The notes under the pieces: model-generated | The model's database searches: none | What the model was told of the DNA's origin: nothing | What the model saw: the letters and a program-made list of their open reading frames with translations, nothing else | In this document: positions 56,046-64,000 of the stretch, one piece after another | Position numbering within the stretch: position 1 is the first letter of the stretch | Layout: each line of letters opens with the position of its first letter | NCBI RefSeq assembly: GCF_003952465.1 | Contig: NZ_CP034448.1 | Span: 5,061,001-5,125,000, forward strand | From: Mesorhizobium sp. M1B.F.Ca.ET.045.04.1.1 | Lineage (GTDB): Bacteria; Pseudomonadota; Alphaproteobacteria; Rhizobiales; Rhizobiaceae | Length of the DNA: 64,000 bases | Direction: 5' to 3' | Made by a program: the position numbers and the translations under genes

Positions 56046-57413
56046 ATGCCAATCAACATCACCATGCCGGCGCTCTCTCCGACAATGGAAGAGGGCAATC
56101 TCGCCAAGTGGCTGGTCAAGGAAGGCGACAAGGTTTCGCCCGGCGACGTGATCGCCGAGATCGAGACCGACAAGGCGACGATGGAAGTCGAGGCGGTCGA
56201 TGAAGGCACCGTCGCCAAGCTCGTCGTTCCGGCCGGCACCGAAGGCGTCAAGGTCAACGCGGTGATCGCCATCCTGGCCGGTGAGGGCGAGGATGCCAGT
56301 GCCGCTGCGAAAGCCGACGGCGGCGCGGCGCCCAAGGCAGAAGCGCCGAAAGCGGACGCTCCGAAGGCCGAAGCGCCCAAGGAAGCGCCGAAGCCGGCCG
56401 CCGCAGCCCCAGCGCCGGCGAAGGCCGAGCCCGCTCCTGTCGCCAACGGCCATGCCGGCGGTGAACGCGTGTTCGCGTCGCCGCTTGCGCGCCGCATCGC
56501 CAAGGACGCCGGGGTCGACGTCGGGGCGCTGTCCGGTTCCGGTCCGCATGGCCGCGTGGTGAAGATTGACGTCGAGGCGGCGATTGCCTCTGGCGGTGCC
56601 AAGGCTGCGCCTGCCGCCAAGGCGCCCGCGGGTGCGCCGGCAGCAACCCCTTCGGCCAAGCCGATGTCGGACGACCAGGTGCTGAAGCTGTTCGCCGAGG
56701 GCTCCTACGAGCTCGTCCCGCACGACAATATGCGCAAGACCATCGCGCGCCGCCTGGTCGAGGCCAAGAGCACCATCCCGCATTTCTATCTGACGCTCGA
56801 CTGCGAGCTGGACGCGCTCTTGGCGCTGCGCACGCAACTCAATGCGGCAGCGCCGATGAAGAAGACCGAGAAGGGCGAGGTTCCAGCCTACAAGCTCTCG
56901 GTCAACGACATGGTGATCAAGGCGATGGCCATGGCGCTGATGGCGGTGCCGGACGCCAACGCCTCCTGGACCGACAGCGCCATGGTCAAGCACAAGCATG
57001 CCGATGTCGGGGTCGCGGTGTCGATCCCTGGTGGCCTGATCACGCCGATCATCCGCCACGCCGACGAAAAGACGCTGTCCGTCATCTCCAACGAGATGAA
57101 GGACCTGGCGAGCCGCGCCCGCAGCCGCAAGCTGAAGCCCGAAGAGTATCAGGGCGGCACCACGGCCGTCTCCAATCTCGGCATGTTCGGCGTCAAGGAC
57201 TTCGCCGCCGTCATCAATCCGCCGCATGCGACGATCCTGGCGGTCGGCGCCGGCGAGCAGCGGGCAGTGGTGAAGAATGGCGAGATCAAAATCGCCACCG
57301 TCATGTCGGTGACGCTGTCCACCGATCACCGTGCGGTCGACGGCGCGCTCGGCGCCGAGCTGCTCGGCGCCTTCAAGCGCATGATCGAAAACCCGATGGG
57401 CATGCTGGTCTAG
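56046..57413 (+). CDS. pdhC: Dihydrolipoyllysine-residue acetyltransferase (E2 of pyruvate dehydrogenase)
   Basis: E2 forms the complex core and transfers acetyl to CoA. The 455-residue product has one lipoyl domain (about 1-80, ETDKATMEVEAVDEG) and an AP-rich linker. A peripheral subunit-binding domain follows near 142-175 (FASPLARRIAKDAGVDVGALSGSGPHGRVVKIDVEAA). The acyltransferase domain ends with the catalytic STDHRAVDGALGAELL. It follows pdhB by 18 nt and is followed by a small membrane protein gene. Confidence 0.97.
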   Translation: MPINITMPALSPTMEEGNLAKWLVKEGDKVSPGDVIAEIETDKATMEVEAVDEGTVAKLVVPAGTEGVKVNAVIAILAGEGEDASAAAKADGGAAPKAEAPKADAPKAEAPKEAPKPAAAAPAPAKAEPAPVANGHAGGERVFASPLARRIAKDAGVDVGALSGSGPHGRVVKIDVEAAIASGGAKAAPAAKAPAGAPAATPSAKPMSDDQVLKLFAEGSYELVPHDNMRKTIARRLVEAKSTIPHFYLTLDCELDALLALRTQLNAAAPMKKTEKGEVPAYKLSVNDMVIKAMAMALMAVPDANASWTDSAMVKHKHADVGVAVSIPGGLITPIIRHADEKTLSVISNEMKDLASRARSRKLKPEEYQGGTTAVSNLGMFGVKDFAAVINPPHATILAVGAGEQRAVVKNGEIKIATVMSVTLSTDHRAVDGALGAELLGAFKRMIENPMGMLV

Positions 57414-57428
57414 AAAGGAAGAGAGGCG

Positions 57429-57854
57429 GTGCGGAAGTTCTTCACCAGCCTTTTCGCCTTCCTCCTTTCCGGTCTGGCCGGCGGGCTGGTCGTTCAAGAA
57501 CTGGCCGTGCTTACCGGTGCGACCGAGGAATACATTCTGGTCTTCGCTGCGACGGTGATGATCATCATCGTCGTGACGATCGCCTTCTTCCTGGTCCAGT
57601 TCCGGGCCGAGCCGGTCCGGGCCGTCGACCGGATGCTGTGGTGGCTGCTCGCGATCTTCGCGATCATTCTGGTTGCGCTCGCCGGCTGGACGTTTTCGGC
57701 GCCGGCCGAGAAACGGGCGGTCGCAAGTAACCTGTCGATCGTTGCCGGGCTGATCATGCCCAGCGTCGTGGCGATCATCGTGCAATGGCTTTTCGTGCGC
57801 TGGCGGCTCAGGCGCCCGGCGGCAGGGTTCGGCAGAGGTGGGACAAGCGCATGA
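57429..57854 (+). CDS. Integral membrane protein in the pdh operon
   Basis: The 141-residue product starts at GTG with GGAAG upstream. It has four hydrophobic helices (about 5-25, 37-58, 69-88, 104-122) and a short basic tail. I do not recognise the family. It lies 15 nt after pdhC and overlaps the SGNH hydrolase gene by 4 nt, so it is surely in the operon. Its role beside pyruvate dehydrogenase is unknown. Confidence 0.65.
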   Translation: MRKFFTSLFAFLLSGLAGGLVVQELAVLTGATEEYILVFAATVMIIIVVTIAFFLVQFRAEPVRAVDRMLWWLLAIFAIILVALAGWTFSAPAEKRAVASNLSIVAGLIMPSVVAIIVQWLFVRWRLRRPAAGFGRGGTSA

Positions 57855-58489
57855 AGACAATTCTCTGCTATGGCGACTCGCTGACCTGGGGCTACGACGC
57901 CGCCAGCCTTGGCCGCCATGCGCTCGAGGAGCGCTGGCCGAGTGTGCTGAAAGCGGCGCTGGGCGACGGCATCGAGGTCATCGCCGAAGGGTTGAACGGC
58001 CGCACCACCGCTTTTGACGATCACCTCGCCGGTGCTGATCGGAATGGGGCGAGGACGCTGCCGACGGTCCTGACCAGCCACGCCCCGCTCGACCTGATCA
58101 TCTTCATGCTCGGTGCCAACGACATGAAGCCGTGGATCCACGGCAATCCGGTCGCCGCCAAGCAAGGCATGCAGCGCCTGATCGATATCGTGCGCGGCCA
58201 CGACTATCCGTTCGACTGGCCGGCGCCGCAGATTCTCGTCGTCGCGCCGCCCGCGGTGACGCGCACTGACAATGCCGAGTTCAAGGAAATGTTCGCCGGC
58301 GGCGACGACGCCTCGAAGCGGCTGGCGCCGCAATATTCCGCGCTTGCCGACGAGGCCGGCTGCGGCTTCTTCGACGCCGGCACCGTGGCGACGACCACGC
58401 CGCTCGACGGCGTCCATCTCGATGCGGAAAACACGCGCCGGATCGGCCAGGCGCTCGCCCCGCTCGTGCGCGTGATGCTCTCACTCTAA
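57851..58489 (+). CDS. SGNH/GDSL-family hydrolase (arylesterase-like)
   Basis: The 212-residue product opens MKTILCYGDSLTWGYD, block I with the nucleophile serine in GDSL. It also has the GLNGRT block II, GANDMK block III (oxyanion asparagine) and DGVHLDAEN (catalytic Asp/His, block V). No signal peptide is present, so it is cytoplasmic. It overlaps the membrane protein gene and precedes lpd by 28 nt. Thioesterase or arylesterase activity is likely, but the substrate is open. Confidence 0.9.
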   Translation: MKTILCYGDSLTWGYDAASLGRHALEERWPSVLKAALGDGIEVIAEGLNGRTTAFDDHLAGADRNGARTLPTVLTSHAPLDLIIFMLGANDMKPWIHGNPVAAKQGMQRLIDIVRGHDYPFDWPAPQILVVAPPAVTRTDNAEFKEMFAGGDDASKRLAPQYSALADEAGCGFFDAGTVATTTPLDGVHLDAENTRRIGQALAPLVRVMLSL

Positions 58490-58517
58490 CCCCCAGAAAG
58501 ATCAGGGAGAAAAACCC

Positions 58518-59963
58518 GTGGCTGAGAACTACGACGTCATCATCATCGGCTCTGGCCCTGGCGGCTATGTCACGGCGGTGCGTTCCGCCCAGCTCGGCTT
58601 CAAGACGGCGATCGTCGAGCGCGAGCATCTCGGCGGCATCTGCTTGAACTGGGGCTGCATCCCGACCAAGGCGCTGCTGCGCTCGGCCGAGATCATGCAC
58701 TTTTCCGATCACCTCAAGGATTATGGGCTGAAGCTCGACGGCAAGGTCAGCCCCGATACGGCCGCCGTCGTCGACCGCTCGCGCAAGGTGTCGCTGCGGC
58801 TGAACGGCGGCGTCGGCTTCCTGATGAAGAAGAACAAGGTCGACGTCATCTGGGGTGAAGCGAAGCTTTCCAAACCCGGCGAGATCGTCGTTTCCAAGAC
58901 CGCCAAGAAGCCGATGGAACCGCAGCCGCCTGTGCCGAAAGGCGTAAAGGGCGAGGGCACCTACACCGCCAAGCACATCATCCTGGCGACCGGCGCCAGG
59001 CCGCGGGCTTTGCCCGGCATCGAGCCGGACGGCAAGCTGATCTGGACCTATTTCGAGGCGATGGTGCCGAAGGAGATGCCGAAGTCGCTGCTGGTGATGG
59101 GCTCGGGCGCCATCGGCATCGAGTTCGCCTCCTTCTACCGCACCATGGGCGCCGACGTGACGGTGGTCGAGCTTCTGCCTGCGGTGATTCCGGTCGAGGA
59201 TGCCGAGGTCTCGAAATTCGCGCAAAAGCAGTTCGAGAAGCAGGGAATGAAGATCCTGCTCGAGGCCAAGGTGACCAAGGTCGAGAAATCAGCCAACTCG
59301 GTCACCGCGCATGTCGAGATGAAGGACGGCAAGGTCGAAAAAATCACCGCCGACCGCATGATCTCGGCCGTCGGCGTGCAGGGCAATATCGAGGGCCTCG
59401 GCCTCGAAGCGCTCGGCGTGAAGACCGAGCGCGGCTGCGTCGTCGTCGACGGCTACGGCAAGACCAACGTGCCGGGCATCTACGCCATCGGCGACGTGGC
59501 GGGGCCGCCGATGCTTGCCCACAAGGCCGAGCACGAGGGTGTGGTCTGCATCGAAAAGATCGCCAATTTCCCCGGCGTGCATGCCATCGACAAGCTGAAG
59601 ATCCCGGGCTGCACCTATTGCAGCCCGCAGGTCGCCTCGGTCGGGCTGACGGAAGCGAAGGCCAAGGCCGAAGGCAAGGACATCCGCGTCGGCCGCTTCC
59701 AGTTCGGCGCCAACGGCAAGGCCATCGCGCTCGGCGAGGATCAGGGTTTCATCAAGACCATCTTCGATAAGAAGACCGGGCAGCTTCTCGGCGCGCATAT
59801 GGTGGGCGCCGAGGTGACCGAGCTCATCCAGGGCTTCGTCGTGGCGATGAACCTGGAGACAACCGAGGAAGAGCTGATGCACACGATCTTCCCGCATCCG
59901 ACGCTGTCGGAGATGATGAAGGAAAGCGTGCTTGACGCCTATGGCCGCGCTTTGAACGCATGA
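58518..59963 (+). CDS. lpd: Dihydrolipoyl dehydrogenase (E3)
   Basis: E3 reoxidises dihydrolipoamide with FAD and NAD. The 481-residue product has GSGPGGYVTAVRSAQLG (FAD) and the redox pair C42/C47 in GGICLNWGCIPTKAL. The NAD motif is VMGSGAIGIEFASFYRTMG, and YAIGDVAGPPMLAHKAEHEG and the C-terminal His-Glu region HTIFPHPTLSEMMKE follow. It is the E3 of this operon's complex, though it may also serve other 2-oxoacid dehydrogenases. Confidence 0.96.
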   Translation: MAENYDVIIIGSGPGGYVTAVRSAQLGFKTAIVEREHLGGICLNWGCIPTKALLRSAEIMHFSDHLKDYGLKLDGKVSPDTAAVVDRSRKVSLRLNGGVGFLMKKNKVDVIWGEAKLSKPGEIVVSKTAKKPMEPQPPVPKGVKGEGTYTAKHIILATGARPRALPGIEPDGKLIWTYFEAMVPKEMPKSLLVMGSGAIGIEFASFYRTMGADVTVVELLPAVIPVEDAEVSKFAQKQFEKQGMKILLEAKVTKVEKSANSVTAHVEMKDGKVEKITADRMISAVGVQGNIEGLGLEALGVKTERGCVVVDGYGKTNVPGIYAIGDVAGPPMLAHKAEHEGVVCIEKIANFPGVHAIDKLKIPGCTYCSPQVASVGLTEAKAKAEGKDIRVGRFQFGANGKAIALGEDQGFIKTIFDKKTGQLLGAHMVGAEVTELIQGFVVAMNLETTEEELMHTIFPHPTLSEMMKESVLDAYGRALNA

Positions 59964-60083
59964 TAAATCGCCAATCGGTGATAGATTGGCTGCGCGAGAC
60001 TCATATTCGGCAGCCGGAGAATCCTGACGGCAGGGCCGCCCATATCCGGATGCATGTTCACCTGGCACAGGAGGAGTTGGCAT

Positions 60084-60341
60084 ATGCACTTGAATGGCGT
60101 CGGCTGGATCGCAGCCATCATCATCGGAGGCCTGGCGGGCTGGCTCGCCGAGATGGTCATGAAGAGCAACACCGGCATCTTCATGAACATTATCATGGGC
60201 ATCGTCGGCGCGGTCGTGCTGAATGCGATCCTGCAGGCTCTCAACATCCAGTCTTTTGGCGTCGGCTGGGTGGCCTACCTGATCACCGGCTTCATCGGCG
60301 CCTGCCTGCTGATCTTCGTTGGGAGGCTCGTGCGCCGCTGA
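60084..60341 (+). CDS. GlsB/YeaQ/YmgE-family membrane protein
   Basis: The ATG at 60084, behind AGGAGGAG, starts an 85-residue protein with three transmembrane helices, matching the transglycosylase-associated (GlsB/YeaQ/YmgE) family: GWIAAIIIGGLAGWLAEMVMK, GIFMNIIMGIVGAVV and FGVGWVAYLITGFIGACLLIFVGRLV. The family is linked to stress in many bacteria but has no proven activity. A terminator follows. Confidence 0.88.
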   Translation: MHLNGVGWIAAIIIGGLAGWLAEMVMKSNTGIFMNIIMGIVGAVVLNAILQALNIQSFGVGWVAYLITGFIGACLLIFVGRLVRR

Positions 60342-60370
60342 GCCGCGTGAACAAACCGCTATGCGAAAAT

Positions 60371-60405
60371 GGCCGTGGCGGCATGCGCCGGCGCGGCCTT
60401 TTTCT
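60371..60405 (+). terminator. Terminator after the GlsB-type gene
   Basis: GGCCG and CGGCC bound a GC-rich internal stem and are followed by TTTTTCTTTG. It lies about 30 nt after the stop, before lipA. Confidence 0.75.
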
Positions 60406-60473
60406 TTGCTCCGAAAAGTCCTAGATGACGAAAGACAGGCGGCCGCGACACCGGCGGCCGCGAAGGGTTTGAG

Positions 60474-61439
60474 ATGGTCACTGTTCTCGACACGATCGCC
60501 AATGCGCCGCATCCGCGGCATCCCGAAAAGGCGCACAGGCCGGACCAGGAAGTGCTGCGCAAGCCGGACTGGATTCGCGTCAAGGCGCCGGTTTCCAAGG
60601 GCTATGCCGAGACGCGAGAGATCGTGAAGTCGCACAAGCTGGTGACGGTGTGCGAAGAGGCCGGCTGCCCGAACATCGGCGAATGCTGGGACAAGAAGCA
60701 CGCCACCTTCATGATCATGGGCGAGATCTGCACCCGCGCCTGCGCCTTCTGCAACGTCGCCACCGGCATCCCGACCGCGCTCGATCCGGATGAGCCCGCG
60801 CGCGTCGCCCATGCGGTCAAGCAGATGGGCCTCAGCCACGTCGTCATCACCTCGGTCGACCGCGACGACCTCGCCGATGGCGGCGCGCAGCACTTTGCCG
60901 ACGTCATCCATGCGATCCGCGCGGCCGCCCCTTCGACCACGATCGAGATCCTGACGCCAGACTTCCTGCGCAAGGACGGCGCGCTCGAAATCGTCGTCGC
61001 CGCCAGGCCCGACGTCTTCAACCACAATCTCGAAACCGTGCCGTCGAACTACCTGACGGTCAGGCCAGGCGCCCGCTACTTCCATTCGATCCGGCTGCTG
61101 CAGCGGGTCAAGGAACTCGACCCGTCGATCTTCACCAAGTCTGGCATCATGGTCGGCCTCGGCGAGGAGCGGAACGAGGTCCTGCAGCTCATGGACGACC
61201 TGCGCTCGGCCAACGTCGACTTCATGACCATCGGCCAGTATCTGCAGCCTTCGAAGAAGCACCATCCGGTGATCCGCTTCGTCACGCCGGAGGAATTCAA
61301 GTCCTTCGAGACGGTCGGCAAGGCCAAGGGTTTCCTGCTGATGGCGTCGAGCCCGCTGACGCGCTCCTCGCATCATGCCGGTGAGGATTTCGCCAGGCTG
61401 CGCGCGGCGCGTGAGGCGCAGCTCAAGAAAGCCGGCTGA
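60474..61439 (+). CDS. lipA: Lipoyl synthase
   Basis: LipA is a radical-SAM enzyme that adds two sulfurs to octanoyl groups on lipoyl domains. The 321-residue product has the auxiliary cluster motif C60, C65, C71 (CEEAGCPNIGEC) and the radical-SAM motif C86, C90, C93 (CTRACAFC). GLSHVVITSVDRDDLADGGA and the C-terminal SPLTRSSHHAGED supply further ligands. Its position after pyruvate dehydrogenase genes, whose E1 beta and E2 need lipoylation, is fitting. Confidence 0.97.
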   Translation: MVTVLDTIANAPHPRHPEKAHRPDQEVLRKPDWIRVKAPVSKGYAETREIVKSHKLVTVCEEAGCPNIGECWDKKHATFMIMGEICTRACAFCNVATGIPTALDPDEPARVAHAVKQMGLSHVVITSVDRDDLADGGAQHFADVIHAIRAAAPSTTIEILTPDFLRKDGALEIVVAARPDVFNHNLETVPSNYLTVRPGARYFHSIRLLQRVKELDPSIFTKSGIMVGLGEERNEVLQLMDDLRSANVDFMTIGQYLQPSKKHHPVIRFVTPEEFKSFETVGKAKGFLLMASSPLTRSSHHAGEDFARLRAAREAQLKKAG

Positions 61440-61447
61440 CCGGTTAG

Positions 61448-61903
61448 ATGCCGAAATTCGAAGCCACTCGCCGCGTTGCCCACACGCCGGAAGAGATGTT
61501 CGCGCTGGTGGCCGACATCGAGACCTATCCGCAGTTCCTGCCGCTCTGCGAGGCGCTGACGGTACGCTCGCGCAAGGAACGCGACGGCCGCACCATCCTC
61601 GTCGCCGACATGAGCATCGGCTACAAGGCGATCCGCGAGACTTTTACGACCCAGGTGCTCCTGAAACCCGACGAGAACGCCATCGACGTCAAATACATCG
61701 ACGGCCCATTCAAATATCTCAGCAATATCTGGCGCTTCGACCCGGCCGAAGGCGGCTGCGAGGTCCACTTCTTCATCGACTACGAGTTCAAGAGCCGCAT
61801 CCTCGGCGCGCTGATGGGCACGATGTTCGACCGTGCCTTCCGCATGTTTTCCGAAGCCTTCGAGAAACGCGCCGACGTGATCTACGGCGCAAAGCTGGCC
61901 TGA
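61448..61903 (+). CDS. RatA/COQ10-family START-domain protein
   Basis: The 151-residue product MPKFEATRRVAHTPEEMFALVADIETYPQFLPLCEALTV (start in part) has the SRPBCC/START fold of the RatA-COQ10 group, with FKYLSNIWRFDPAEGGCEVHFFIDYEFKS. Mitochondrial COQ10 binds ubiquinone and E. coli RatA was reported to affect 50S joining; the alphaproteobacterial role is uncertain. It follows lipA by 8 nt and is convergent with cinA. Confidence 0.9.
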   Translation: MPKFEATRRVAHTPEEMFALVADIETYPQFLPLCEALTVRSRKERDGRTILVADMSIGYKAIRETFTTQVLLKPDENAIDVKYIDGPFKYLSNIWRFDPAEGGCEVHFFIDYEFKSRILGALMGTMFDRAFRMFSEAFEKRADVIYGAKLA

Positions 61904-61906
61904 TCT

Positions 61907-62404
61907 TCACCCCGCCGGATCTTCGCCAAACGTGCGCAACCCTAGTTGCAGCGCATGCCGCACCGTCTCGTGACGTATAAACTCGCGGCCCTTGTGGCCA
62001 AACAACTGGCGCTCGGCAACCACCGGCTGACCGGCAAGTGCTATCCCGAACCAGACGAGGCCAACCGGCTTTTCCGCCGAACCGCCGCTTGGACCGGCAA
62101 TGCCGGTGACGGCAAGGGAGAGGCTCGCGCGCGAATGCGCCAGCGCGCCGGCCGCCATCTCGAGCACCGTCTCTCGCGAGACGGCGCCATGCGCGTCGAG
62201 CGTTGCGGCGGAGACGCCAAGCATCTCCATCTTGGCTTCGTTGGAATAGGTGATGAAGCCACGGTCGACCACGGCGGAAGAGCCGGCAATGTCGGTCAGT
62301 GCTGCAATGATCATGCCGCTGGTGCAGCTTTCGGCCGTCGCCAGCATGATGCCGCGTTGCTGGCAGGCCTTGAGCAGGGCGTTTGCGAGTTCTGCGTTGC
62401 TCAT
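61907..62404 (-). CDS. CinA-family nicotinamide-nucleotide amidohydrolase (C-terminal domain type)
   Basis: The 165-residue product consists of a single CinA C-terminal domain: MLATAESCTSGMIIAALTDIAGSSAVVDRGFITYSNEAKMEMLGV and LSLAVTGIAGPSGGSAEKPVGLVWFGIA. Enzymes with this domain deamidate NMN to nicotinic acid mononucleotide in pyridine nucleotide recycling. It is the second gene after ispDF, overlapping it by 4 nt. Confidence 0.93.
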   Translation of the reverse strand: MSNAELANALLKACQQRGIMLATAESCTSGMIIAALTDIAGSSAVVDRGFITYSNEAKMEMLGVSAATLDAHGAVSRETVLEMAAGALAHSRASLSLAVTGIAGPSGGSAEKPVGLVWFGIALAGQPVVAERQLFGHKGREFIRHETVRHALQLGLRTFGEDPAG

Positions 62405-63624
62405 GCCGGCACATCTCCCGGATAGACGACGCTGGCGGTGGCGATGGCCGCTATGCCTTCGCCGCGCCCGACAAAGCCGAGCTTTTCGTTGGTCGTCGCC
62501 TTGATCGAAATGCGCTCCGGCGCAATGCCGAGCATCGAGCTAAGCGCCGCCGTCATCGCCGCGCGGTGCGGCCCGACGCGCGGCGCCTCGCAGATCAGCG
62601 TGACGTCGGCATTGGCGATGCGCCCGCCACGCTCGCGCACCAGCTTTGCGGCATGTTCGACGAAGATCTTCGAGGCGGCACCCTTCCACTGCGGATCCGA
62701 CGGCGGGAAATGCGTGCCGATATCGCCGGCGCCGCAGGTGGCGAGCAGCGCGTCGGTGAGGGCATGAAGGCCAACATCGGCGTCCGAATGGCCGGAGAGT
62801 TTTCGGTCATACGGGACGGCGACGCCGCACAGCGTGACATGGTCACCGGGCTCGAAGGCGTGCACATCGTAGCCATTGCCAGTGCGGATGTCCGGAAAGC
62901 GCGGCAGCGCGCTGGAAAGCCGCTGGTCGGCCATCGCGATATCCCTTGCCCAGGTGAGTTTGATGTTGTCCGGCGAGCCGGTGACGATCTTGACCGGAAT
63001 ATGCGCCCATTCGGCGATGGCAGCATCGTCGGTGAATTCGGTCTTGCCCAGATGATGTGCCTTCTCATGCGCGGCGAGCAGAGGCCAGAATGGAAAGCCT
63101 TGCGGCGTCTGCGCGGCATGAAGACCGGCCCTCGAAACCGTCTCCTCGATCATGCCCGTTGCCGATTCCCGTTTGAGCGTGTCGGCGACGGGCAGCGCGG
63201 GCAGGGCCCCCTGGCGCTCGCCGATGGCTTCAATGGTGCGGTCGATCAGCCCGGCATCGACGAACGGGCGCACCGCGTCATGCACCAGCACCTTTGCCGG
63301 CGCCTGGTCTCTCAGCGCCAACAGCCCGAGACGGACGGACGCCTGGCGGGACGGACCGCCTGTGACAGCAAGCACCCGTCCGGCAATGGCTCCCGCCGCG
63401 CGGTCAAAAAGCTCGCGGTCATCGGCATGAATCGCCACGACCACCGGTCCGACACTGGGATGCGACAGGAATCGCTCCAGCGTGTGCGCGATGACGGCGC
63501 GGCCGCCGATGCGCTGATACTGCTTCGGTCCGTCGGCCTGCCCGGCGCGCGCGCCGCGGCCGGCGGCGACGATGACCACGCCGACCTTGCCGTCCGCGTC
63601 CTGTTTTTCACTTGCGTCAGTCAT
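62401..63624 (-). CDS. ispDF: Bifunctional MEP cytidylyltransferase / MECDP synthase
   Basis: The fusion carries out steps 3 and 5 of the non-mevalonate isoprenoid pathway. The 407-residue product has an IspD domain (about 15-240) with VVIVAAGRGARAGQADGPKQYQRIGG and VHDAVRPFVDAGLI. The IspF domain (about 245-407) has RTGNGYDVHAFEPGDHVTLCGV and LSGHSDADVGLHALTDALLATCGAGDIGTHFPPSDP with metal ligands. The fused form is usual in alphaproteobacteria. It is divergent from dusB and overlaps cinA. Confidence 0.96.
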   Translation of the reverse strand: MTDASEKQDADGKVGVVIVAAGRGARAGQADGPKQYQRIGGRAVIAHTLERFLSHPSVGPVVVAIHADDRELFDRAAGAIAGRVLAVTGGPSRQASVRLGLLALRDQAPAKVLVHDAVRPFVDAGLIDRTIEAIGERQGALPALPVADTLKRESATGMIEETVSRAGLHAAQTPQGFPFWPLLAAHEKAHHLGKTEFTDDAAIAEWAHIPVKIVTGSPDNIKLTWARDIAMADQRLSSALPRFPDIRTGNGYDVHAFEPGDHVTLCGVAVPYDRKLSGHSDADVGLHALTDALLATCGAGDIGTHFPPSDPQWKGAASKIFVEHAAKLVRERGGRIANADVTLICEAPRVGPHRAAMTAALSSMLGIAPERISIKATTNEKLGFVGRGEGIAAIATASVVYPGDVPA

Positions 63625-63689
63625 GGCGAGAGGCTTAGTCGCGGCTCGAAGGGAAGGCCAGCATTTTCCAAAATGCGCCTTAATGTGAC

Positions 63690-63712
63690 GTCATTGCGCG
63701 TTGCACAATGAC
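63690..63712. promoter_or_regulatory. Inverted repeat in the ispDF | dusB divergent region
   Basis: GTCATTG (63690-63696) and CAATGAC (63706-63712) are perfect 7-bp arms around CGCGTTGCA. A second small palindrome, GCATTTT-CC-AAAATGC, lies at 63661-63676. Either could be an operator for dusB and its likely ntrBC partners. Confidence 0.45.
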
Positions 63713-63763
63713 TTGCATCTGGCTAGAGAATGTGCAGCAATCGTACATGCTTGGTTTTTGTGC

Positions 63764-64000
63764 ATGCCTGAACTGACCACTTTGGCTTCGCTGCTCGACA
63801 TCGGCGGTGCGAGGATCCGCAACCGCGTGTTCCTTGCGCCGATGTCCGGCATTACCGACGAGCCGTTTCGGCGGCGCGCATATGCGCATGGCGCCGGGCT
63901 GGTCGTGTCGGAGATGGTGGCGAGCGGCGAACTGGCCAAGGGCAGGGCCGGCTGCGACCTGCGCATCCGCCATTCCGGGCTGCCTGTCCACATGGTGCAG
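63764..64000 (+). CDS. dusB: tRNA-dihydrouridine synthase, N-terminal part (partial)
   Basis: The frame starts at the ATG at 63764 and runs off the window end after 79 codons: MPELTTLASLLDIGGARIRNRVFLAPMSGITDEPFRRRA, then GLVVSEMVASGELAKG. APMSGITDxPFR is the FMN-binding opening of Dus enzymes. In rhizobia this gene (nifR3/dusB) is followed by ntrB and ntrC, which would connect to the glutamine synthetase genes of this window; that part is outside the window. Confidence 0.9.
   Translation, partial: MPELTTLASLLDIGGARIRNRVFLAPMSGITDEPFRRRAYAHGAGLVVSEMVASGELAKGRAGCDLRIRHSGLPVHMVQ

Overview
The window reads as chromosomal DNA of an alphaproteobacterium of the order Hyphomicrobiales, most probably Mesorhizobium or a close relative. 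The evidence is the high GC content, the end of a ribosomal-protein operon in the order rplO-secY-adk-rpsM-rpsK-rpoA-rplQ, both a GlnII and a GlnA glutamine synthetase, the mitochondrial-type assembly factor ATP12, an ispDF fusion, a lipoyl domain fused to the E1-beta subunit of pyruvate dehydrogenase, and several short palindromic repeat families typical of rhizobia. The genus is inferred from gene content and not from a search.

Layout. 1-4957: end of the S10/spc/alpha ribosomal operons, closed by a strong terminator. 5100-9665: a DegP-type protease, RarA, a DUF930 protein and an LpxO-like membrane hydroxylase. 9882-12983: an aldehyde-detoxification cluster with a GAF/Fis regulator, an aldehyde dehydrogenase and DUF779, including a possible RNA switch in front of DUF779. 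13207-15912: a pseudouridine synthase, a DMT transporter and ATP12. 16200-18089: an MHS-type transporter with a large periplasmic insert. 18170-21957: the nitrogen-assimilation block (DUF2735 | glnII, glnBA), with two sigma-54 promoters. 22228-25757: NAD(P)HX repair enzyme coupled to an exported cysteine-rich CxxCH protein of unknown function. 25763-33242: two glycosyltransferases, pccB, a DEAD-box-type helicase, a hydrolase and an SDR. 33536-36780: cysK-alaX-sseA-GNAT, apparently one transcription unit in which two of the three junctions overlap. 36819-42366: GFA and DUF1203 proteins, ald with a divergent Lrp regulator, 5-FTHF cyclo-ligase, and type II NADH dehydrogenase. 42506-48525: CpdB-like nucleotidase, small proteins, kdsA, dodecin and a PRC-barrel protein. 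48566-49991: an IS3-family element sitting in the loop of a perfect hairpin. 50021-53404: small lipoprotein, enolase, a MarR/beta-helix pair and an FtsB-like protein. 53580-61903: the pyruvate dehydrogenase operon (pdhA-pdhB-pdhC, membrane protein, SGNH hydrolase, lpd) followed by lipA and a RatA/COQ10 protein. 61907-64000: cinA, ispDF and the start of dusB, which in rhizobia usually leads into ntrBC.

Most of the window is core housekeeping DNA. enolase, the PDH complex and lipA form a lower-glycolysis/acetyl-CoA block, while GlnB, GlnA, GlnII, alanine dehydrogenase and the dusB start form a nitrogen theme. The only clear mobile element is the IS3 copy. I saw no tRNA, rRNA, CRISPR array or prophage. 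No complete novel defence or metabolic system stands out. The observations most worth follow-up are the structured leader of the DUF779 gene together with its AAA+-less regulator, the exported 18-cysteine protein coupled to nnrD, the transporter insert, and the IS inserted exactly in a hairpin loop.
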